Shown in pieces: positions 34,782-46,312 of a stretch of DNA of 64,000 bases (within the stretch, counting starts at the first letter, position 1; every line of letters starts with the position of its first letter). Where the stretch lies: assembly GCA_026985525.1 (NCBI GenBank), contig JALSQI010000039.1, positions 1-64,000 on the forward strand, in the 5' to 3' direction. A program made the position numbers and the translations under genes. The notes under the pieces are model-generated. The model saw only the letters and a program-made list of their open reading frames with translations. It made no database searches and had not been told where the DNA came from. The DNA comes from Archaeoglobaceae archaeon. GTDB lineage: Archaea > Halobacteriota > Archaeoglobi > Archaeoglobales > Archaeoglobaceae.

Positions 34782-35541
34782 GATTTTAATCGTTATAGTA
34801 CTTTTAACGTTCATAGTCTTAACGTTGTCAAAATTCGTGTGTGAACGTAATCAAAACGAAAGTATGCTAAGCACTTTAAATTCCGTTGAAAGTATAAAAA
34901 ACTATGCAGTTTACTATGGAAAAGATAGTATCGATAGACTTTCTAACTTCGACTTAGTTATAGTACAGCCGGAAGAGTATTCTAAAAAAGAAATAGAAAC
35001 TCTGAAAAAACACAAAACGATAGTTTTAGCATATCTAAGCTTGGGAGAAGTAAGTGAACGATACCTTAAGTACGCAAAAGGATGCATCGTAGGAAAAAAC
35101 AAAAATTGGAATACATACTACGTAAACGTGTCTTGCAAAAAGTGGCAGAATTTTATACTAAACAAAGCAATCCCAAGCATTTTGAACAAGGGTTTTAACG
35201 GGTTATTCTTAGATTGCGTTGATGTGAATAAGATGACAACTAAAAAAGGAATGATAAATTTAATAAAAAAGATACGGCAAAAATATCCAGACATTATTTT
35301 AATCCAGAATAGAGGATTTAGTATTATAAACGAAACCGCACCTTACGTAAACGGCGTTTTGTTCGAGTGCTTTACCACCCACTACAACTGGTCTTCTAAA
35401 AAATACGAGTTGTGGAAAGGAGAAGATTTAAAATGGATCGAGATAAAAGCAAAAGAATTGCTAAGATTAAAAAAGAAGTACGGTTTGGTAGTACTAACAC
35501 TTGACTACGCTGAAAACAAAACGCTAAAAAAGTTTGTTTAA
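34765..35541 (+). CDS. GH114/TM1410-like glycosidase domain protein, frameshifted near the C terminus
   Basis: An N-terminal membrane helix (ILIVIVLLTFIVLTLSKFVC) is followed by a TIM-barrel domain like endo-alpha-1,4-polygalactosaminidase: NFDLVIVQPEEYSK, VLAYLSLGEVSE, NKGFNGLFLDCVD with the conserved Asp, and IILIQNRGF. The frame stops at LKKFV, but one extra base in the A6 run near 35526 opens LKHAEKYEFIPYTSNIYLNK, ending at 35609, which is the expected end of the family. So the gene is either broken near its 3' end or has a sequencing indel. Confidence 0.75.
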   Translation: MRTLYKILIVIVLLTFIVLTLSKFVCERNQNESMLSTLNSVESIKNYAVYYGKDSIDRLSNFDLVIVQPEEYSKKEIETLKKHKTIVLAYLSLGEVSERYLKYAKGCIVGKNKNWNTYYVNVSCKKWQNFILNKAIPSILNKGFNGLFLDCVDVNKMTTKKGMINLIKKIRQKYPDIILIQNRGFSIINETAPYVNGVLFECFTTHYNWSSKKYELWKGEDLKWIEIKAKELLRLKKKYGLVVLTLDYAENKTLKKFV

Positions 35542-35647
35542 AACACGCTGAAAAATACGAATTTATACCATATACTTCAAACATTTACTTAAATAAAATA
35601 TTAAATTAACATAAAAACGATGTAACGGTAAGTTTTTTAGATTCGAC

Positions 35648-36427
35648 GTGGGAACAAAAAACGTGCCGTACATACTGGACGTTGACGGGGTTATTTGTAG
35701 AGGTAGTAAGCCAATAGTAGAAGGTGTAAAGGCAGTAAAGCTCCTAATTGATAGAGGTGAAAAGTTCGTTTTCGTATCGAATAATTCTACGAGGAGTAGA
35801 AGGATGCTCTTAGAGAGGTTTAGAAGTTTTGGTCTTGACGTAAGCGAAGATAAAATAATAGTTGCTACTTATGCAACATCTATATATTTAAAAAAGAGAT
35901 ATGGAAAATTGAAAATATTTACTACTGGTGAAAAAGGATTGATAGACGAGTTGAAACTGGCTGGACATGAAATAGTTGATTATGAAGATGCTGAATGTTT
36001 GGTTGTAGCATCTAATAGAAATCTCGATTACAATTTAATGACTAAAGCGTTAAGGTGTTGTATGAAAACAGATATATATGTAGCTACAAATCCTGATAAA
36101 ATATTTCCCGGATGGGATGGACCTATTCCAGGAACTGGAATGATAATTGGAGCTTTGTACTGGATGACGTCGAGGATGCCAACGGTCGTTGGAAAACCGT
36201 CAGAGATAATTATGAGAGAAGCAATTGAAAGGTTAGGAGTAAAAGAGGAAGAGGTCGTCGTAGTTGGAGACCAGATAGAAGTTGATGTCGTTGCTGGAAA
36301 GAAGTTGGGGTGCAAAACAGCATTAGTTCTGAGTGGAGTAACCAAGCAAGAAAGCTTAAAAGATCTTAGTGAAAAACCAGATATAATAGCAAAAGATTTA
36401 TTCCAGCTCGTTCATGAGCTTCTCTAA
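35648..36427 (+). CDS. HAD-superfamily IIA phosphatase (NagD/PGP-like)
   Basis: This 259-residue hydrolase has motif I YILDVDGVICRG, motif II VSNNSTRSR, a C2-type cap, and VVVVGDQIEVDVVAGKKLGCKTALVLSG as the final acidic motif. These are the features of the NagD, 4-nitrophenylphosphatase and phosphoglycolate phosphatase group; the substrate is not evident. Start is GTG 35648. It is convergent with the Lrp gene, overlapping by 30 bases. Confidence 0.88.
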   Translation: MGTKNVPYILDVDGVICRGSKPIVEGVKAVKLLIDRGEKFVFVSNNSTRSRRMLLERFRSFGLDVSEDKIIVATYATSIYLKKRYGKLKIFTTGEKGLIDELKLAGHEIVDYEDAECLVVASNRNLDYNLMTKALRCCMKTDIYVATNPDKIFPGWDGPIPGTGMIIGALYWMTSRMPTVVGKPSEIIMREAIERLGVKEEEVVVVGDQIEVDVVAGKKLGCKTALVLSGVTKQESLKDLSEKPDIIAKDLFQLVHELL

Positions 36428-36874
36428 GTCTATGCAGTGCGTTTCTTTAACTACATTTAACACGAGCATTGTATAAGTTTTCTGCACGTGTTCCAAGCCC
36501 GCAATTCTTTTAACAAAAGCGTTTAGAGATTCCCTATCTTTAAATTTAGCCACAGTTATAACGTCGAACTGTCCCGTAACGTCGTACACAGCCGTTACGT
36601 TTGGCTCGTTCGCTAACATTTCCTCCACTTCTACTAAATGCCCACCTTCAGCAGTTATTCCAATAACAGCTATTAAATCGAATCCGAGCTTTGAGTAATC
36701 AATTACTGGTATGAACTTTTTTATTATTCCCAATTTTTTTAACTTGTTTATCCTATTGTAAACAGTTCCTTCCACAACTCCAAGTTTTTCAGCTATCTCT
36801 CTCAGACTCTTTCTTGCATCCTCTTGCAGTTCAACGAGTATCTTTATGTCCAGAGAATCTATTTTATCCGGCAT
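36398..36874 (-). CDS. Lrp/AsnC-family transcriptional regulator
   Basis: About 158 residues: an N-terminal helix-turn-helix (SLDIKILVELQEDARKSLRE, then LGVVEGTVYNRINKLKKLGI) and a C-terminal RAM ligand-binding domain with VTGQFDVITVAKFKD. Such proteins sense amino acids or similar ligands and form octamers on DNA. ATG 36874 is preferred over a TTG upstream. Target genes are not evident. Confidence 0.92.
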   Translation of the reverse strand: MPDKIDSLDIKILVELQEDARKSLREIAEKLGVVEGTVYNRINKLKKLGIIKKFIPVIDYSKLGFDLIAVIGITAEGGHLVEVEEMLANEPNVTAVYDVTGQFDVITVAKFKDRESLNAFVKRIAGLEHVQKTYTMLVLNVVKETHCIDLEKLMNELE

Positions 36875-36992
36875 AATTTTCAATAAAAAATTAAAGTATT
36901 TTAATTTTTCTTCTCAAGATTCTAAATGTTTTTGAAATTCCTCAAATTTAGATTTCTTAAATTTCGTGCATTCAATACCAGATTTAAACTAA

Positions 36993-37334
36993 TCATTTGA
37001 CGTTCAATTGCCAGCTATCTACGATTTCCACGTTCTCAGGCTTAACGAAAAGGCACGAAAAGCCTTTTTTCGCCTTCCATTTAAATTGAATTACTACTCT
37101 TTTACCAGCCGGAATTTCAACTTTTTCTCTGTGTATCTCGTATTCAGGTTTAGTGTATTTTTCCATTTGTTCCTTAGACAGTATTATTTCTGGCGCCCAA
37201 TAAAAAACGGCGTCGAACTTACAACTGTCTCCCGTATTCCTTATCACAGCCTCAATAGTTATTTCTTCACCTTCCATAGGTGATGGGTTCGAAAACCTTA
37301 AGTTTTCCAGATTGAGGTTTCTCACTCCACTCAA
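36993..37334 (-). CDS. Single Ig-like (CARDB-type) domain protein
   Basis: The 113 residues look like one beta-sandwich: [22 protein letters not shown] is the characteristic first strands of a CARDB-like domain, and [16 protein letters not shown] the later ones. No signal peptide, so it is either cytoplasmic or exported by another route. The start is TTG 37334, supported by AGGAGGG eight bases upstream. Function unknown. Confidence 0.6.
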   Translation of the reverse strand: MSGVRNLNLENLRFSNPSPMEGEEITIEAVIRNTGDSCKFDAVFYWAPEIILSKEQMEKYTKPEYEIHREKVEIPAGKRVVIQFKWKAKKGFSCLFVKPENVEIVDSWQLNVK

Positions 37335-37402
37335 CTTTAAACCCTCCTAAGTCCCATTTAATTTCGGCTACATATTTATACCCTTCCTCTCATTTGTTTT
37401 GG

Positions 37403-38755
37403 ATGTTCGCTGAAATCAGATATCACAGAGGAACATTAGTAGTTAGAGGTAACGTACACATTCCATCTTACTTAGGAACTTACGATTCAAAAGAGAAGTG
37501 TTACAGATTAATGGCTTTCAAGTATAGGGATTTAATAGAATACTTGGAAAGGTCTGGAGTAGAATATAGAGATTGTGTGTTAAATCCTATTCCATGTCCA
37601 GAATTCGATGTAGAATTTGAGCTTAGAGAATATCAACAAAAAGCTCTTGACAGGTGGATGGAGGATAAAAGAGGATGCATAGTAATGCCAACTGGAAGTG
37701 GAAAAACTTACGTAGCCATGTCTGCAATAAACGAACTGTCAAAAGCGACAATGGTAGTAGTTCCAACCATAGACTTATTAGATCAGTGGATCGAAAAGCT
37801 TAAAATTTTTGGAGAAGAGAACGTAGGAGAGTTTTCGGGAAGAAGAAAAGAGCTAAAGCCGATAACTGTATCAACTTACGATTCCGCTTACATAAACGCA
37901 GAAAAGTTGGGCAACAGGTTCGAACTTTTAATATTCGACGAAGTGCACCACCTTCCTTCTGAATCTTATTCTTTAATAGCTGAAATGAGCGCCTCCCCGT
38001 ACAGAATGGGACTAACTGCCACTTACGAGAGAAGTGATGGTTTGCACGAGAGATTGAACGAACTTGTTGGTGGTAAAGTTTTCGAAATTGGCGTAAAAGA
38101 GTTAGCGGGAAAGCACTTAGCAAACTATACTGTAAAGAGGGTTTACGTTTCTCTAACTGAAAAAGAAAAAGAAGAATACGAAAAAAGAATGAAAAAAATA
38201 AGAGCTTTCCTAAGGTCGAGAAACATTAAAATTAAGAGCGTAGAAGATTTCAACAAAATAGTGATGTCAGTAAAATCGGATAGAGAAGCGTACGAAACTC
38301 TTAGGGCATGGGAGGAAGCGAGGAGAATAGCTTACAACACTCCAAGTAAGTTGAAAAAGTTAAACGAGATACTCAAAAAGCACAGAGGAGACAAAATTAT
38401 AATTTTTACCCGATACAACGACCTCGTGTATAAAGTATCGAAGCTTTTTCTCATACCGGCTATAACTTACAAAACTGGAAAGGAGGAGAGAAAAGAGATA
38501 CTAAATGGATTCAAAAGTGGCAGGTTCAAAGCCATAGTTAGCAGTCAAGTTTTAGATGAAGGTATAGACGTGCCAGATGCGAATGTTGCAGTCATTTTAA
38601 GTGGAACTTCAAGTGTTAGGGAGTACATTCAGAGGTTGGGCAGAATACTAAGACCTGCAAAAGGTAAAAAGGCAATACTGTACGAAGTTGTAACAAGAGG
38701 CACTGGAGAAGTCAGAACCGCGAAAGTCAGGAGGAAAGGTATAAATGCTACCTAA
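37403..38755 (+). CDS. xpb: XPB/Rad25-type DNA helicase
   Basis: This is a superfamily-2 helicase used in repair and possibly transcription. The 450-residue protein has an N-terminal damage-recognition-like part, [20 protein letters not shown], Walker [34 protein letters not shown], and [13 protein letters not shown] for motif VI. The insert around residues 260-310 fits the thumb of archaeal XPB. It overlaps the bax1 gene by 11 bases, the conserved archaeal pair. Confidence 0.93.
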   Translation: MFAEIRYHRGTLVVRGNVHIPSYLGTYDSKEKCYRLMAFKYRDLIEYLERSGVEYRDCVLNPIPCPEFDVEFELREYQQKALDRWMEDKRGCIVMPTGSGKTYVAMSAINELSKATMVVVPTIDLLDQWIEKLKIFGEENVGEFSGRRKELKPITVSTYDSAYINAEKLGNRFELLIFDEVHHLPSESYSLIAEMSASPYRMGLTATYERSDGLHERLNELVGGKVFEIGVKELAGKHLANYTVKRVYVSLTEKEKEEYEKRMKKIRAFLRSRNIKIKSVEDFNKIVMSVKSDREAYETLRAWEEARRIAYNTPSKLKKLNEILKKHRGDKIIIFTRYNDLVYKVSKLFLIPAITYKTGKEERKEILNGFKSGRFKAIVSSQVLDEGIDVPDANVAVILSGTSSVREYIQRLGRILRPAKGKKAILYEVVTRGTGEVRTAKVRRKGINAT

Positions 38756-40094
38756 GGAATTGCTCGAAGTAAGGAGAGTTAGGGGAAAGATAATACCCGT
38801 TTTTGCAAGTGAAAAAGACGTGGAGTTAGCTGAGAAAGTGTTAAAGGTATTCAAAAGTGGAATTGGTAAGAAGTACGGGAGTGTATTAAAAGCTCTAAGA
38901 GAAATAGAAACTGCTGATAACTTCAAGAAAGTAAGAGGTTTTGCTAAGATTCTGGAAAACTACTGCGTTGACAGAGCTTGTTCGATAGATTCCGAGTTAA
39001 TCCCTAAGGACATAAGGATGTTTTTATTTGAAAGAGGGTACGTAACTTCAAAAGAGGAAAGAGATAAGGTAATCGAGTACGCAGCTAAATACTTTGGAGT
39101 TAGCGTTGAAGAGATAGAAAGGGCTATGTACGCTGATAGAGAAGAAGAATTACTAATAACGAGGGTTGAAAGTATAACACCACAAGAAATCGTAAAGAGG
39201 TACAACCTATCTTTACTGCAAACAGCTTTATTCGATAGTATTTCCGCTATCTTAGATTTTTCAGGAAACTACTCGAGAATTTTTAGAGCCATAAAGTATT
39301 ACGGACTTATGTACGACTTTATTTCGTGTAAAGAAGTAGTAGAAGTAGAAGTTACAGGTCCAGCATCTCTAATAAAGATGACGAGGAAGTACGGAACTGC
39401 AATAGCAAAAGTCCTGCCAGAACTAATGAGAGCAGATTGGTGGAGAATTAAAGCCAAAATTTTAGATGGAAGTAGAATTTACGAATTGGAGATTGACAGC
39501 TCAAAGAGAAATTTGTTTCCGGAACTAAAATCTAAGGAAAAGTACGATTCTTCTCTCGAGGAGGAGTTTTGCAGGAGGATGAGAAATCTCGGATATGAAA
39601 TAAGAAGAGAACAAGTGGTCGTTAAAGCTGGAAACAAAGCTTTCATACCAGATTTTGTAGTATGGAAAAAAAGCTGGAAAAACAAAGTTTACGTCGAAAT
39701 AGCTGGGTTTTGGACTGTAGAGTACATTAAAAAGAAAGTTGAAAAAATCAGAGAAGCAAAAATTCCTTTAGTGGTTATAGCAAGAGAAGAGTTTGGAGAC
39801 GTTAGAGGTGCTGAGTTTAACACCGAACTTGTTATTTTTTCAAAGAAGTTCGATTACGGAAAAATATTGAGAGCTATAAACAAGTTAGCTAAGAAAGAGA
39901 AAGATCAGCAAAAAAACATCTCAGAATTAAAAGAAAAAGTAAAGGAAGTAAGAGATTTTGAAGAACTGGAAAGAATTCTGAAAGAGTGTGGCTTAGGAAT
40001 TAACGATAGCATTCTGAAAAAGCTGGGAATTAACGTAGTATGGAAGGGGCTTAAAGCTGAGATAACTCATCATGACAATAACTCAAACTTTTAA
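38745..40094 (+). CDS. bax1: Bax1 nuclease, partner of XPB (DUF790)
   Basis: Bax1 is the structure-specific nuclease that works with archaeal XPB. The 449-residue protein begins [20 protein letters not shown], a DUF790 hallmark. The nuclease domain near residues 265-340 has [17 protein letters not shown] with the conserved Asp, and [18 protein letters not shown] with the E-x-A/G-G-F motif. The last 60 residues are helical. Gene order and overlap with xpb agree. Confidence 0.92.
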   Translation: MLPKELLEVRRVRGKIIPVFASEKDVELAEKVLKVFKSGIGKKYGSVLKALREIETADNFKKVRGFAKILENYCVDRACSIDSELIPKDIRMFLFERGYVTSKEERDKVIEYAAKYFGVSVEEIERAMYADREEELLITRVESITPQEIVKRYNLSLLQTALFDSISAILDFSGNYSRIFRAIKYYGLMYDFISCKEVVEVEVTGPASLIKMTRKYGTAIAKVLPELMRADWWRIKAKILDGSRIYELEIDSSKRNLFPELKSKEKYDSSLEEEFCRRMRNLGYEIRREQVVVKAGNKAFIPDFVVWKKSWKNKVYVEIAGFWTVEYIKKKVEKIREAKIPLVVIAREEFGDVRGAEFNTELVIFSKKFDYGKILRAINKLAKKEKDQQKNISELKEKVKEVRDFEELERILKECGLGINDSILKKLGINVVWKGLKAEITHHDNNSNF

Positions 40095-40119
40095 AAATGA
40101 CTTGATAGTAATGATAATC

Positions 40120-40758
40120 ATGAAAGTAAGTGCAGTGATGGCAGTTGTAATAGCCTCAATTCTCTGCCTGCTAAGTTTTAACGTTTTTACACTCTGTAAA
40201 TCCACTAATGCCATCGATTTCCTTAAAGTAGCGGATAGCAAAGCAGATTCTTTTATCTTCGAAAATGGATACGGCGTATTGACATTTGGAAGAGATAAAG
40301 TTTATTTATCAATAGGTAAAAATATTTTTGGAAAAGAAAAAACATACATGGGAGTAAAATTATTTGAAAAAGATGGATATGCAGAAGCTGTTTTAAACGG
40401 AATTACAATTTTTGGCAAAGAGTCTTTGGTAAAGAAAGTTATAAGAGATGTTTTTTCCGGTCACAACGTTTACAACTACTTGGAAAACTTAGGTTTAAAG
40501 GAGTTTAGTAAAGTCGTCAAAATTTACTTGCTAAAAAGTAATTACTGCCCGTTTAGCAACAACACATTTGTTATTGTAGTAGAAAAAACTGATAAAAAAA
40601 CTAATAATCAATATATAGCTTTAGTTTACGACCACGGATGGAAAAAGTTCAGAATTAAAGACGTTAGAACTATGTACCACGTAAAAAGAGTTCTTTACTT
40701 TAACGTTACGTTTAACTTTTCGAGTTTTAGAAGTTCAAGCTTGATATCTACGCCCTGA
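40120..40758 (+). CDS. Exported or membrane-anchored protein of unknown function
   Basis: About 212 residues. The N-terminal hydrophobic stretch (MKVSAVMAVVIASILCLLSF) is a signal peptide or anchor; the rest is a soluble mixed alpha/beta domain with no motif I recognise. The 3' end overlaps the convergent ogt gene by 64 bases, and the final Ser/Phe-rich segment lies opposite ogt coding sequence, so the original stop may have been lost. Start at ATG 40120 or 40111. Confidence 0.5.
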   Translation: MKVSAVMAVVIASILCLLSFNVFTLCKSTNAIDFLKVADSKADSFIFENGYGVLTFGRDKVYLSIGKNIFGKEKTYMGVKLFEKDGYAEAVLNGITIFGKESLVKKVIRDVFSGHNVYNYLENLGLKEFSKVVKIYLLKSNYCPFSNNTFVIVVEKTDKKTNNQYIALVYDHGWKKFRIKDVRTMYHVKRVLYFNVTFNFSSFRSSSLISTP

Positions 40759-41153
40759 CTGTAACCACCAATTCCATTTTTAGAAACAACTCTGTGGCAT
40801 GGAATTACGACTGGAGCGGGATTTGCCTTTAAAGCTTGACCTACAGCTCTCGGAGACGTTCTTAGCTCTTTTGCGATGTCTCCATAAGTTAAAGTTTCAC
40901 CGTAACCAATTTTTCTGACTCTATTCAAAACTTTTCTAACAAACTCACTTTTTATTTTAACTCTATACTTAGAAAAATCGACTTTCTCACCTGAAAAATA
41001 CCTTTCCAAGTCCTCTTTGAGTGAAAGAGAGTAATCGGATAAACAATACTCCTGTGCGTTTACTTCTGACCTGAGAAATCCTGTTCTAACGTACAAATCT
41101 TCAACTACTACTTCTAAGGGATACTTCCAAGCAACGACGAATCTCTCAAACAT
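40695..41153 (-). CDS. ogt: Methylated-DNA-protein-cysteine methyltransferase
   Basis: Ogt removes alkyl groups from O6 of guanine onto its own cysteine. The 152-residue protein has the helix-turn-helix GYGETLTYGDIAKELRTSPR, RAVGQALKANPAPVVIPCHRV with the acceptor cysteine near residue 125, and GGYSQGVDIKLELL. It overlaps nadM by 8 bases and is cotranscribed with it. Confidence 0.96.
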   Translation of the reverse strand: MFERFVVAWKYPLEVVVEDLYVRTGFLRSEVNAQEYCLSDYSLSLKEDLERYFSGEKVDFSKYRVKIKSEFVRKVLNRVRKIGYGETLTYGDIAKELRTSPRAVGQALKANPAPVVIPCHRVVSKNGIGGYSQGVDIKLELLKLEKLNVTLK

Positions 41154-41688
41154 CCCTATTAGCTATCTCCCTTATCCTCTCAACTCCACCGACTTCTTCC
41201 ACTATTCTTACAACACAATCCGGAACGCACTTCTTCCACTCGTCCCCTTCAATCATTTTTTTCCTTATTTCCGTACCCTGATAGTCAACTCTTTTGTAGA
41301 GTTTGGTTTTTCTAACTTCAATTCCGGCCTCTCTGAACAACCTTATAACGAGTGGATTGTTTGAATAAACTACTTCAAAAGAGGGAACCATAGAGAGAAC
41401 ATGACTGACCCAGAGAGAATTCCTGTATATATCCTCCAAAGGAACTACGTAAACTTTCTTCCTCCTGTCTATTTCGCCTCTTTTCAACATGTCTTCTATA
41501 AGCTCGTCTATTACAGTAGAAACCATTAACATTCTCTCTCCAGCCGTAAATGGGTTTTCGAGAGTGTGGCTTTCCTGTGCACTACCTATTCCAATGATTA
41601 GTTCGTCAACCTCTTTAAGCACGTCCCTTAAAACTTCTACATGTCCCAAGTGGCAGGGTTGAAACCTACCTATGAAGAACGCTCTCAT
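41146..41688 (-). CDS. nadM: Nicotinamide-nucleotide adenylyltransferase
   Basis: NadM joins NMN (or the nicotinate form) with ATP to make NAD+ (or its acid). The 180-residue archaeal type has the nucleotidyltransferase motif FIGRFQPCHLGHVE at the start, IGSAQESHTLENPFTAGERM and, late, YQGTEIRKKMIEGD. With nadE at 28.3 kb the window holds two steps of NAD synthesis. Confidence 0.96.
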   Translation of the reverse strand: MRAFFIGRFQPCHLGHVEVLRDVLKEVDELIIGIGSAQESHTLENPFTAGERMLMVSTVIDELIEDMLKRGEIDRRKKVYVVPLEDIYRNSLWVSHVLSMVPSFEVVYSNNPLVIRLFREAGIEVRKTKLYKRVDYQGTEIRKKMIEGDEWKKCVPDCVVRIVEEVGGVERIREIANRDV

Positions 41689-41824
41689 CTTTTTGCCAAA
41701 AAAGTGAAAGTCTTTAAAACTATTTTGCAGGACTTAGCTCTTAGTCAAATTAGTTTGAAGCACTTCATTAATTTCATATTGCAACTACCTTTTGTGAAAA
41801 TTTATGAACGAGTTCAACCCATTA

Positions 41825-41857
41825 ATGAAAAAACTTTAAAAACCCATACTTTTTCAT
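41825..41857 (+). promoter_or_regulatory. Inverted repeat around the amt promoter
   Basis: ATGAAAAA at 41825-41832 and its complement TTTTTCAT at 41850-41857 flank CTTTAAAAAC, a TATA-like element about 35 bases before the amt start. The symmetry suggests a nitrogen-responsive operator, but the arms are low-complexity, so chance is possible. Confidence 0.35.
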
Positions 41858-41874
41858 AATGCGACGGTGGTTAC

Positions 41875-43089
41875 ATGGTAAGCAACATAAGTCCGGGAGA
41901 TACGGCTTGGCTGTTAACGGCAACAGCTTTGGTTATGCTAATGACCCCCGGTCTCGGTCTTTTTTACGGGGGGATGGTTAGAAAGAAAAACGTCCTTTCA
42001 ATGATAGCACTATCGTTCATAGCCTACGCAATAGTAAGCATACAGTGGGTAGTTTACGGATTTAGCCTCGCTTTTGGCAAAGACGTTCACGGATTCGTAG
42101 GCAACTTGTGCTACTTTTTACTACCCAACTTTTACAACAAAATATGGCCGGGAACTCACATTCCAGCCTTAGTTTACGTAGCTTTCCAGCTCGTTTTTGC
42201 AGCGATAACTTTGGCAATAATAACTTCAGCTTGTGCAGAGAGAATTAAGTTAAGTGCGTTCATAGTCTTTGGTCTGCTTTGGACTACTTTCGTTTACGAC
42301 CCCTTAGCACACTGGATATGGGGTGGTGGATGGACGGCAAGCTTAGGAGCTCTCGACTTTGCCGGAGGTACTGTAGTTCACATAAGCTCAGGATTTGGAG
42401 CTTTAGCCTTAGCTCTCGTAATAGGAAAGAGAAGTGGTTTTGGCGAATACGATATGGAACCGCATAACATACCGATGACTTTACTTGGAACAGCGTTGCT
42501 GTGGTTCGGCTGGTTTGGATTTAACGCTGGAAGTGCCGTAGCTGCTAACGCTTCAGCCGCTAATGCCTTTATTGTAACTAACACAGCAGCAGCTACCGCT
42601 GGATTGTCATGGATGTTTGCAAGCTGGATAAAGGAAGGAAAACCCGGCTCACTCGGATTTGCAAGCGGTGCAGTGGCGGGTTTAGTAGCTATTACTCCAG
42701 CAGCTGGTTACGTAGGAATTCCGGGTGCAATAGCAATTGGAGCAGTAGTAGGAGTTCTCTGCTACGGAATGATGCTTTTCAGGATTAGCAGAGGATTGGA
42801 CGAGAGCCTCGATGCTTGGGCTGTACACGGAATGGGTGGACTCTGGGGAGCTATAGCGACTGGAATATTCGCGACAAAAGCAGTAAGCGATTATTCGGGA
42901 TTGATATACGGTAACGTACACCAATTCGTCGTTCAGATAATTGCCGCCTTAGCTGCCGTTGCTTACGCATTCATAGTTACGCTGATACTCGCGAAGATAG
43001 TGGATGCGGTCATAGGACTGAGAGTTAGCGAAGAAGAAGAGTACGTCGGATTAGACATATCACAGCACGGAGAAACTGCATACGCTTAA
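41875..43089 (+). CDS. amt: Ammonium transporter Amt
   Basis: This 404-residue membrane protein has 11 helices. Family features: [20 protein letters not shown] near residue 25, [23 protein letters not shown] with the pore histidine, [12 protein letters not shown], and [18 protein letters not shown] with the second pore histidine. No cleaved signal is evident. The ribosome binding site is GGTGGTT. It precedes glnK by 13 bases, the standard amt-glnK pair. Confidence 0.97.
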   Translation: MVSNISPGDTAWLLTATALVMLMTPGLGLFYGGMVRKKNVLSMIALSFIAYAIVSIQWVVYGFSLAFGKDVHGFVGNLCYFLLPNFYNKIWPGTHIPALVYVAFQLVFAAITLAIITSACAERIKLSAFIVFGLLWTTFVYDPLAHWIWGGGWTASLGALDFAGGTVVHISSGFGALALALVIGKRSGFGEYDMEPHNIPMTLLGTALLWFGWFGFNAGSAVAANASAANAFIVTNTAAATAGLSWMFASWIKEGKPGSLGFASGAVAGLVAITPAAGYVGIPGAIAIGAVVGVLCYGMMLFRISRGLDESLDAWAVHGMGGLWGAIATGIFATKAVSDYSGLIYGNVHQFVVQIIAALAAVAYAFIVTLILAKIVDAVIGLRVSEEEEYVGLDISQHGETAYA

Positions 43090-43102
43090 TGGGGTGGTTT
43101 AG

Positions 43103-44805
<1,703 letters not shown>

Positions 44806-44820
44806 AGTTAAACCAAAATT

Positions 44821-44961
44821 TTAAATGGCTTTTACTCTCTTCTTCATAGCTGGTGGTCTTGGCTTCATGAGTATTCTGCTCCCACACTTTGTGCACTGAA
44901 CTCTTTCACCCGGCTCTATATCCACTTCAGCACCGCATATAGCGCACACGTAAACCGGCAT
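44821..44961 (-). CDS. rpoP: RNA polymerase subunit P (Rpo12)
   Basis: A 46-residue protein: MPVYVCAICGAEVDIEPGER, then VQCTKCGSRILMKPRPP and a basic tail. The two CXXC pairs (CAIC and CTKC) bind zinc and the RILMKPRPP segment is the Rpo12 hallmark. It is an essential archaeal polymerase subunit, cotranscribed with the cbiA-type gene. Confidence 0.93.
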   Translation of the reverse strand: MPVYVCAICGAEVDIEPGERVQCTKCGSRILMKPRPPAMKKRVKAI

Positions 44962-45027
44962 GTTTTAACTTCTTGAAGGAGAAGTATATATCAGTTATCA
45001 ATCAGTTATCAAAGGGGGTTAGAATTG

Positions 45028-45744
45028 ATGAAATCAGCAAAACTAATTAGAGAAATGGAAAAGTTAGAAATTCCAAAAACTCTCGAAGAAATGAGAAAAA
45101 TACAAAAAGAACTTTCAAGAAAAGTTATTACGAGGGGCAAATTTGAAGCCGATTACGTAATAGGCGTTGACCAAGCCTTTTCAGGAGATACTGTAATTTC
45201 TGCCTGCGTAGCCTTAGACTTAGAATTAAACGTCGTGTGTAATGTTATACACGCAGAAAGAACGGAAGTTCCATACATACCAACTTACCTAATGTTCAGA
45301 GAAGGCCCATCAGCTGTAAACGCTGTTAAAAAAATCCTAAAAAAGCTCGATTCAGACAAAGTATGCATCATGGTTGACGGCAGTGGTATAGCCCATCCAA
45401 GGAAGTGTGGTCTTGCAACATATGTTGGGCTTTCTCTAAGCGTTCAGAGCATTGGAATTACGAAGTCAAAACTTTATGGATTTTACAAAAAAGAGCTAAA
45501 AGAAGTTCTCGATTGCACTGAAATCTTCGATGAAAAAGGAGAAAAAATTGGATACGTATTGAAAACGTGCAAGAAGTGTAAACCCATATACATATCTCCG
45601 GGACACATGATATCTCCTGATGAAGCTTTAAAGGCAGTTTTAGTCTGCTTGAAAGGATACAAACTACCAGAGCCAGTAAGATTGGCTCACGAACTTGCAA
45701 CTCTTACTAAGAAGAAGGGTTGCTTAACTCTCGACTCTTTCTAA
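45028..45744 (+). CDS. nfi: Endonuclease V
   Basis: Endonuclease V cuts near deoxyinosine from adenine deamination, important at high temperature. This 238-residue protein has IGVDQAFSGDTVISACVAL with the first Asp, EVPYIPTYLMFREGPSAV, MVDGSGIAHPRKCGLATYVG with the catalytic Asp, and GHMISPDEAL. ATG 45028 follows GGGGGT. It is convergent with dtxR, overlapping by 21 bases. Confidence 0.95.
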   Translation: MKSAKLIREMEKLEIPKTLEEMRKIQKELSRKVITRGKFEADYVIGVDQAFSGDTVISACVALDLELNVVCNVIHAERTEVPYIPTYLMFREGPSAVNAVKKILKKLDSDKVCIMVDGSGIAHPRKCGLATYVGLSLSVQSIGITKSKLYGFYKKELKEVLDCTEIFDEKGEKIGYVLKTCKKCKPIYISPGHMISPDEALKAVLVCLKGYKLPEPVRLAHELATLTKKKGCLTLDSF

Positions 45745-46299
45745 TAGGATTAGGGAAGCGTATTTCTCAGAAATTTTGAATTCGACTCCGTTTAAGGATA
45801 CAGTAAGTTTTTCTTTAACTTCTAAAACTTTACCGGGAACTATACCCGTTTTTTCAAAAGCTTTTGGAGAGAGAACTACTCTGTAAAATCCACTTTCGAC
45901 CTCGTCAAGCCTTTTAAACTTAAAATTGCATTCCTCACAAACTTCACATATACCAGCTATTAAAGCACAAACCTTATTCGCAACGTTTTCACTTACGTGG
46001 TGTTCTATCTCACAGCTAAGCTTTTTTGCCTCTTCTCTACTGACTCCAAGAAATTCTTTAAAAAACGTTTCAAATATTTCGTGATACTTTTTAATCTTCT
46101 CTGCGAGTTTGAAACCCTTCTTAGTCAAAACAACCCCTTTGTAAGGCATGTAGTCAACGTAACCCATATCTTTCAACCTGAGCAACATTTCCGTTACGCT
46201 CGAAGGTTTAACATCGAGAGCCTTAGCTAAATCGGTAGTTCTTGCAACTCTTTTGCTACTCTTCTGAATGTTGTATATTGCTTCGAGGTAATCTTCTAC
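45724..46299 (-). CDS. DtxR-family metal-dependent regulator, start codon not canonical
   Basis: The full reading frame has the DtxR winged helix (VEDYLEAIYNIQKSSKRVAR, then LAKALDVKPSSVTEML and YMPYKGVVLTKKG), the dimerisation region with CEIEHHVSENVANKV metal ligands, and a C-terminal SH3-like FeoA domain (PGKVLEVKEKLTVSLNG). The conserved start has no ATG, GTG or TTG: a GTA at 46297-46299 lies six bases after GGGAGG, where a start should be. Starting at the first ATG (46188) would delete the DNA-binding helix. About 191 residues in full. Probably controls iron or manganese genes. Confidence 0.85.
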   Translation of the reverse strand, partial: VEDYLEAIYNIQKSSKRVARTTDLAKALDVKPSSVTEMLLRLKDMGYVDYMPYKGVVLTKKGFKLAEKIKKYHEIFETFFKEFLGVSREEAKKLSCEIEHHVSENVANKVCALIAGICEVCEECNFKFKRLDEVESGFYRVVLSPKAFEKTGIVPGKVLEVKEKLTVSLNGVEFKISEKYASLILLERVES

Positions 46300-46312
46300 T
46301 CTTTTCCTCCCG

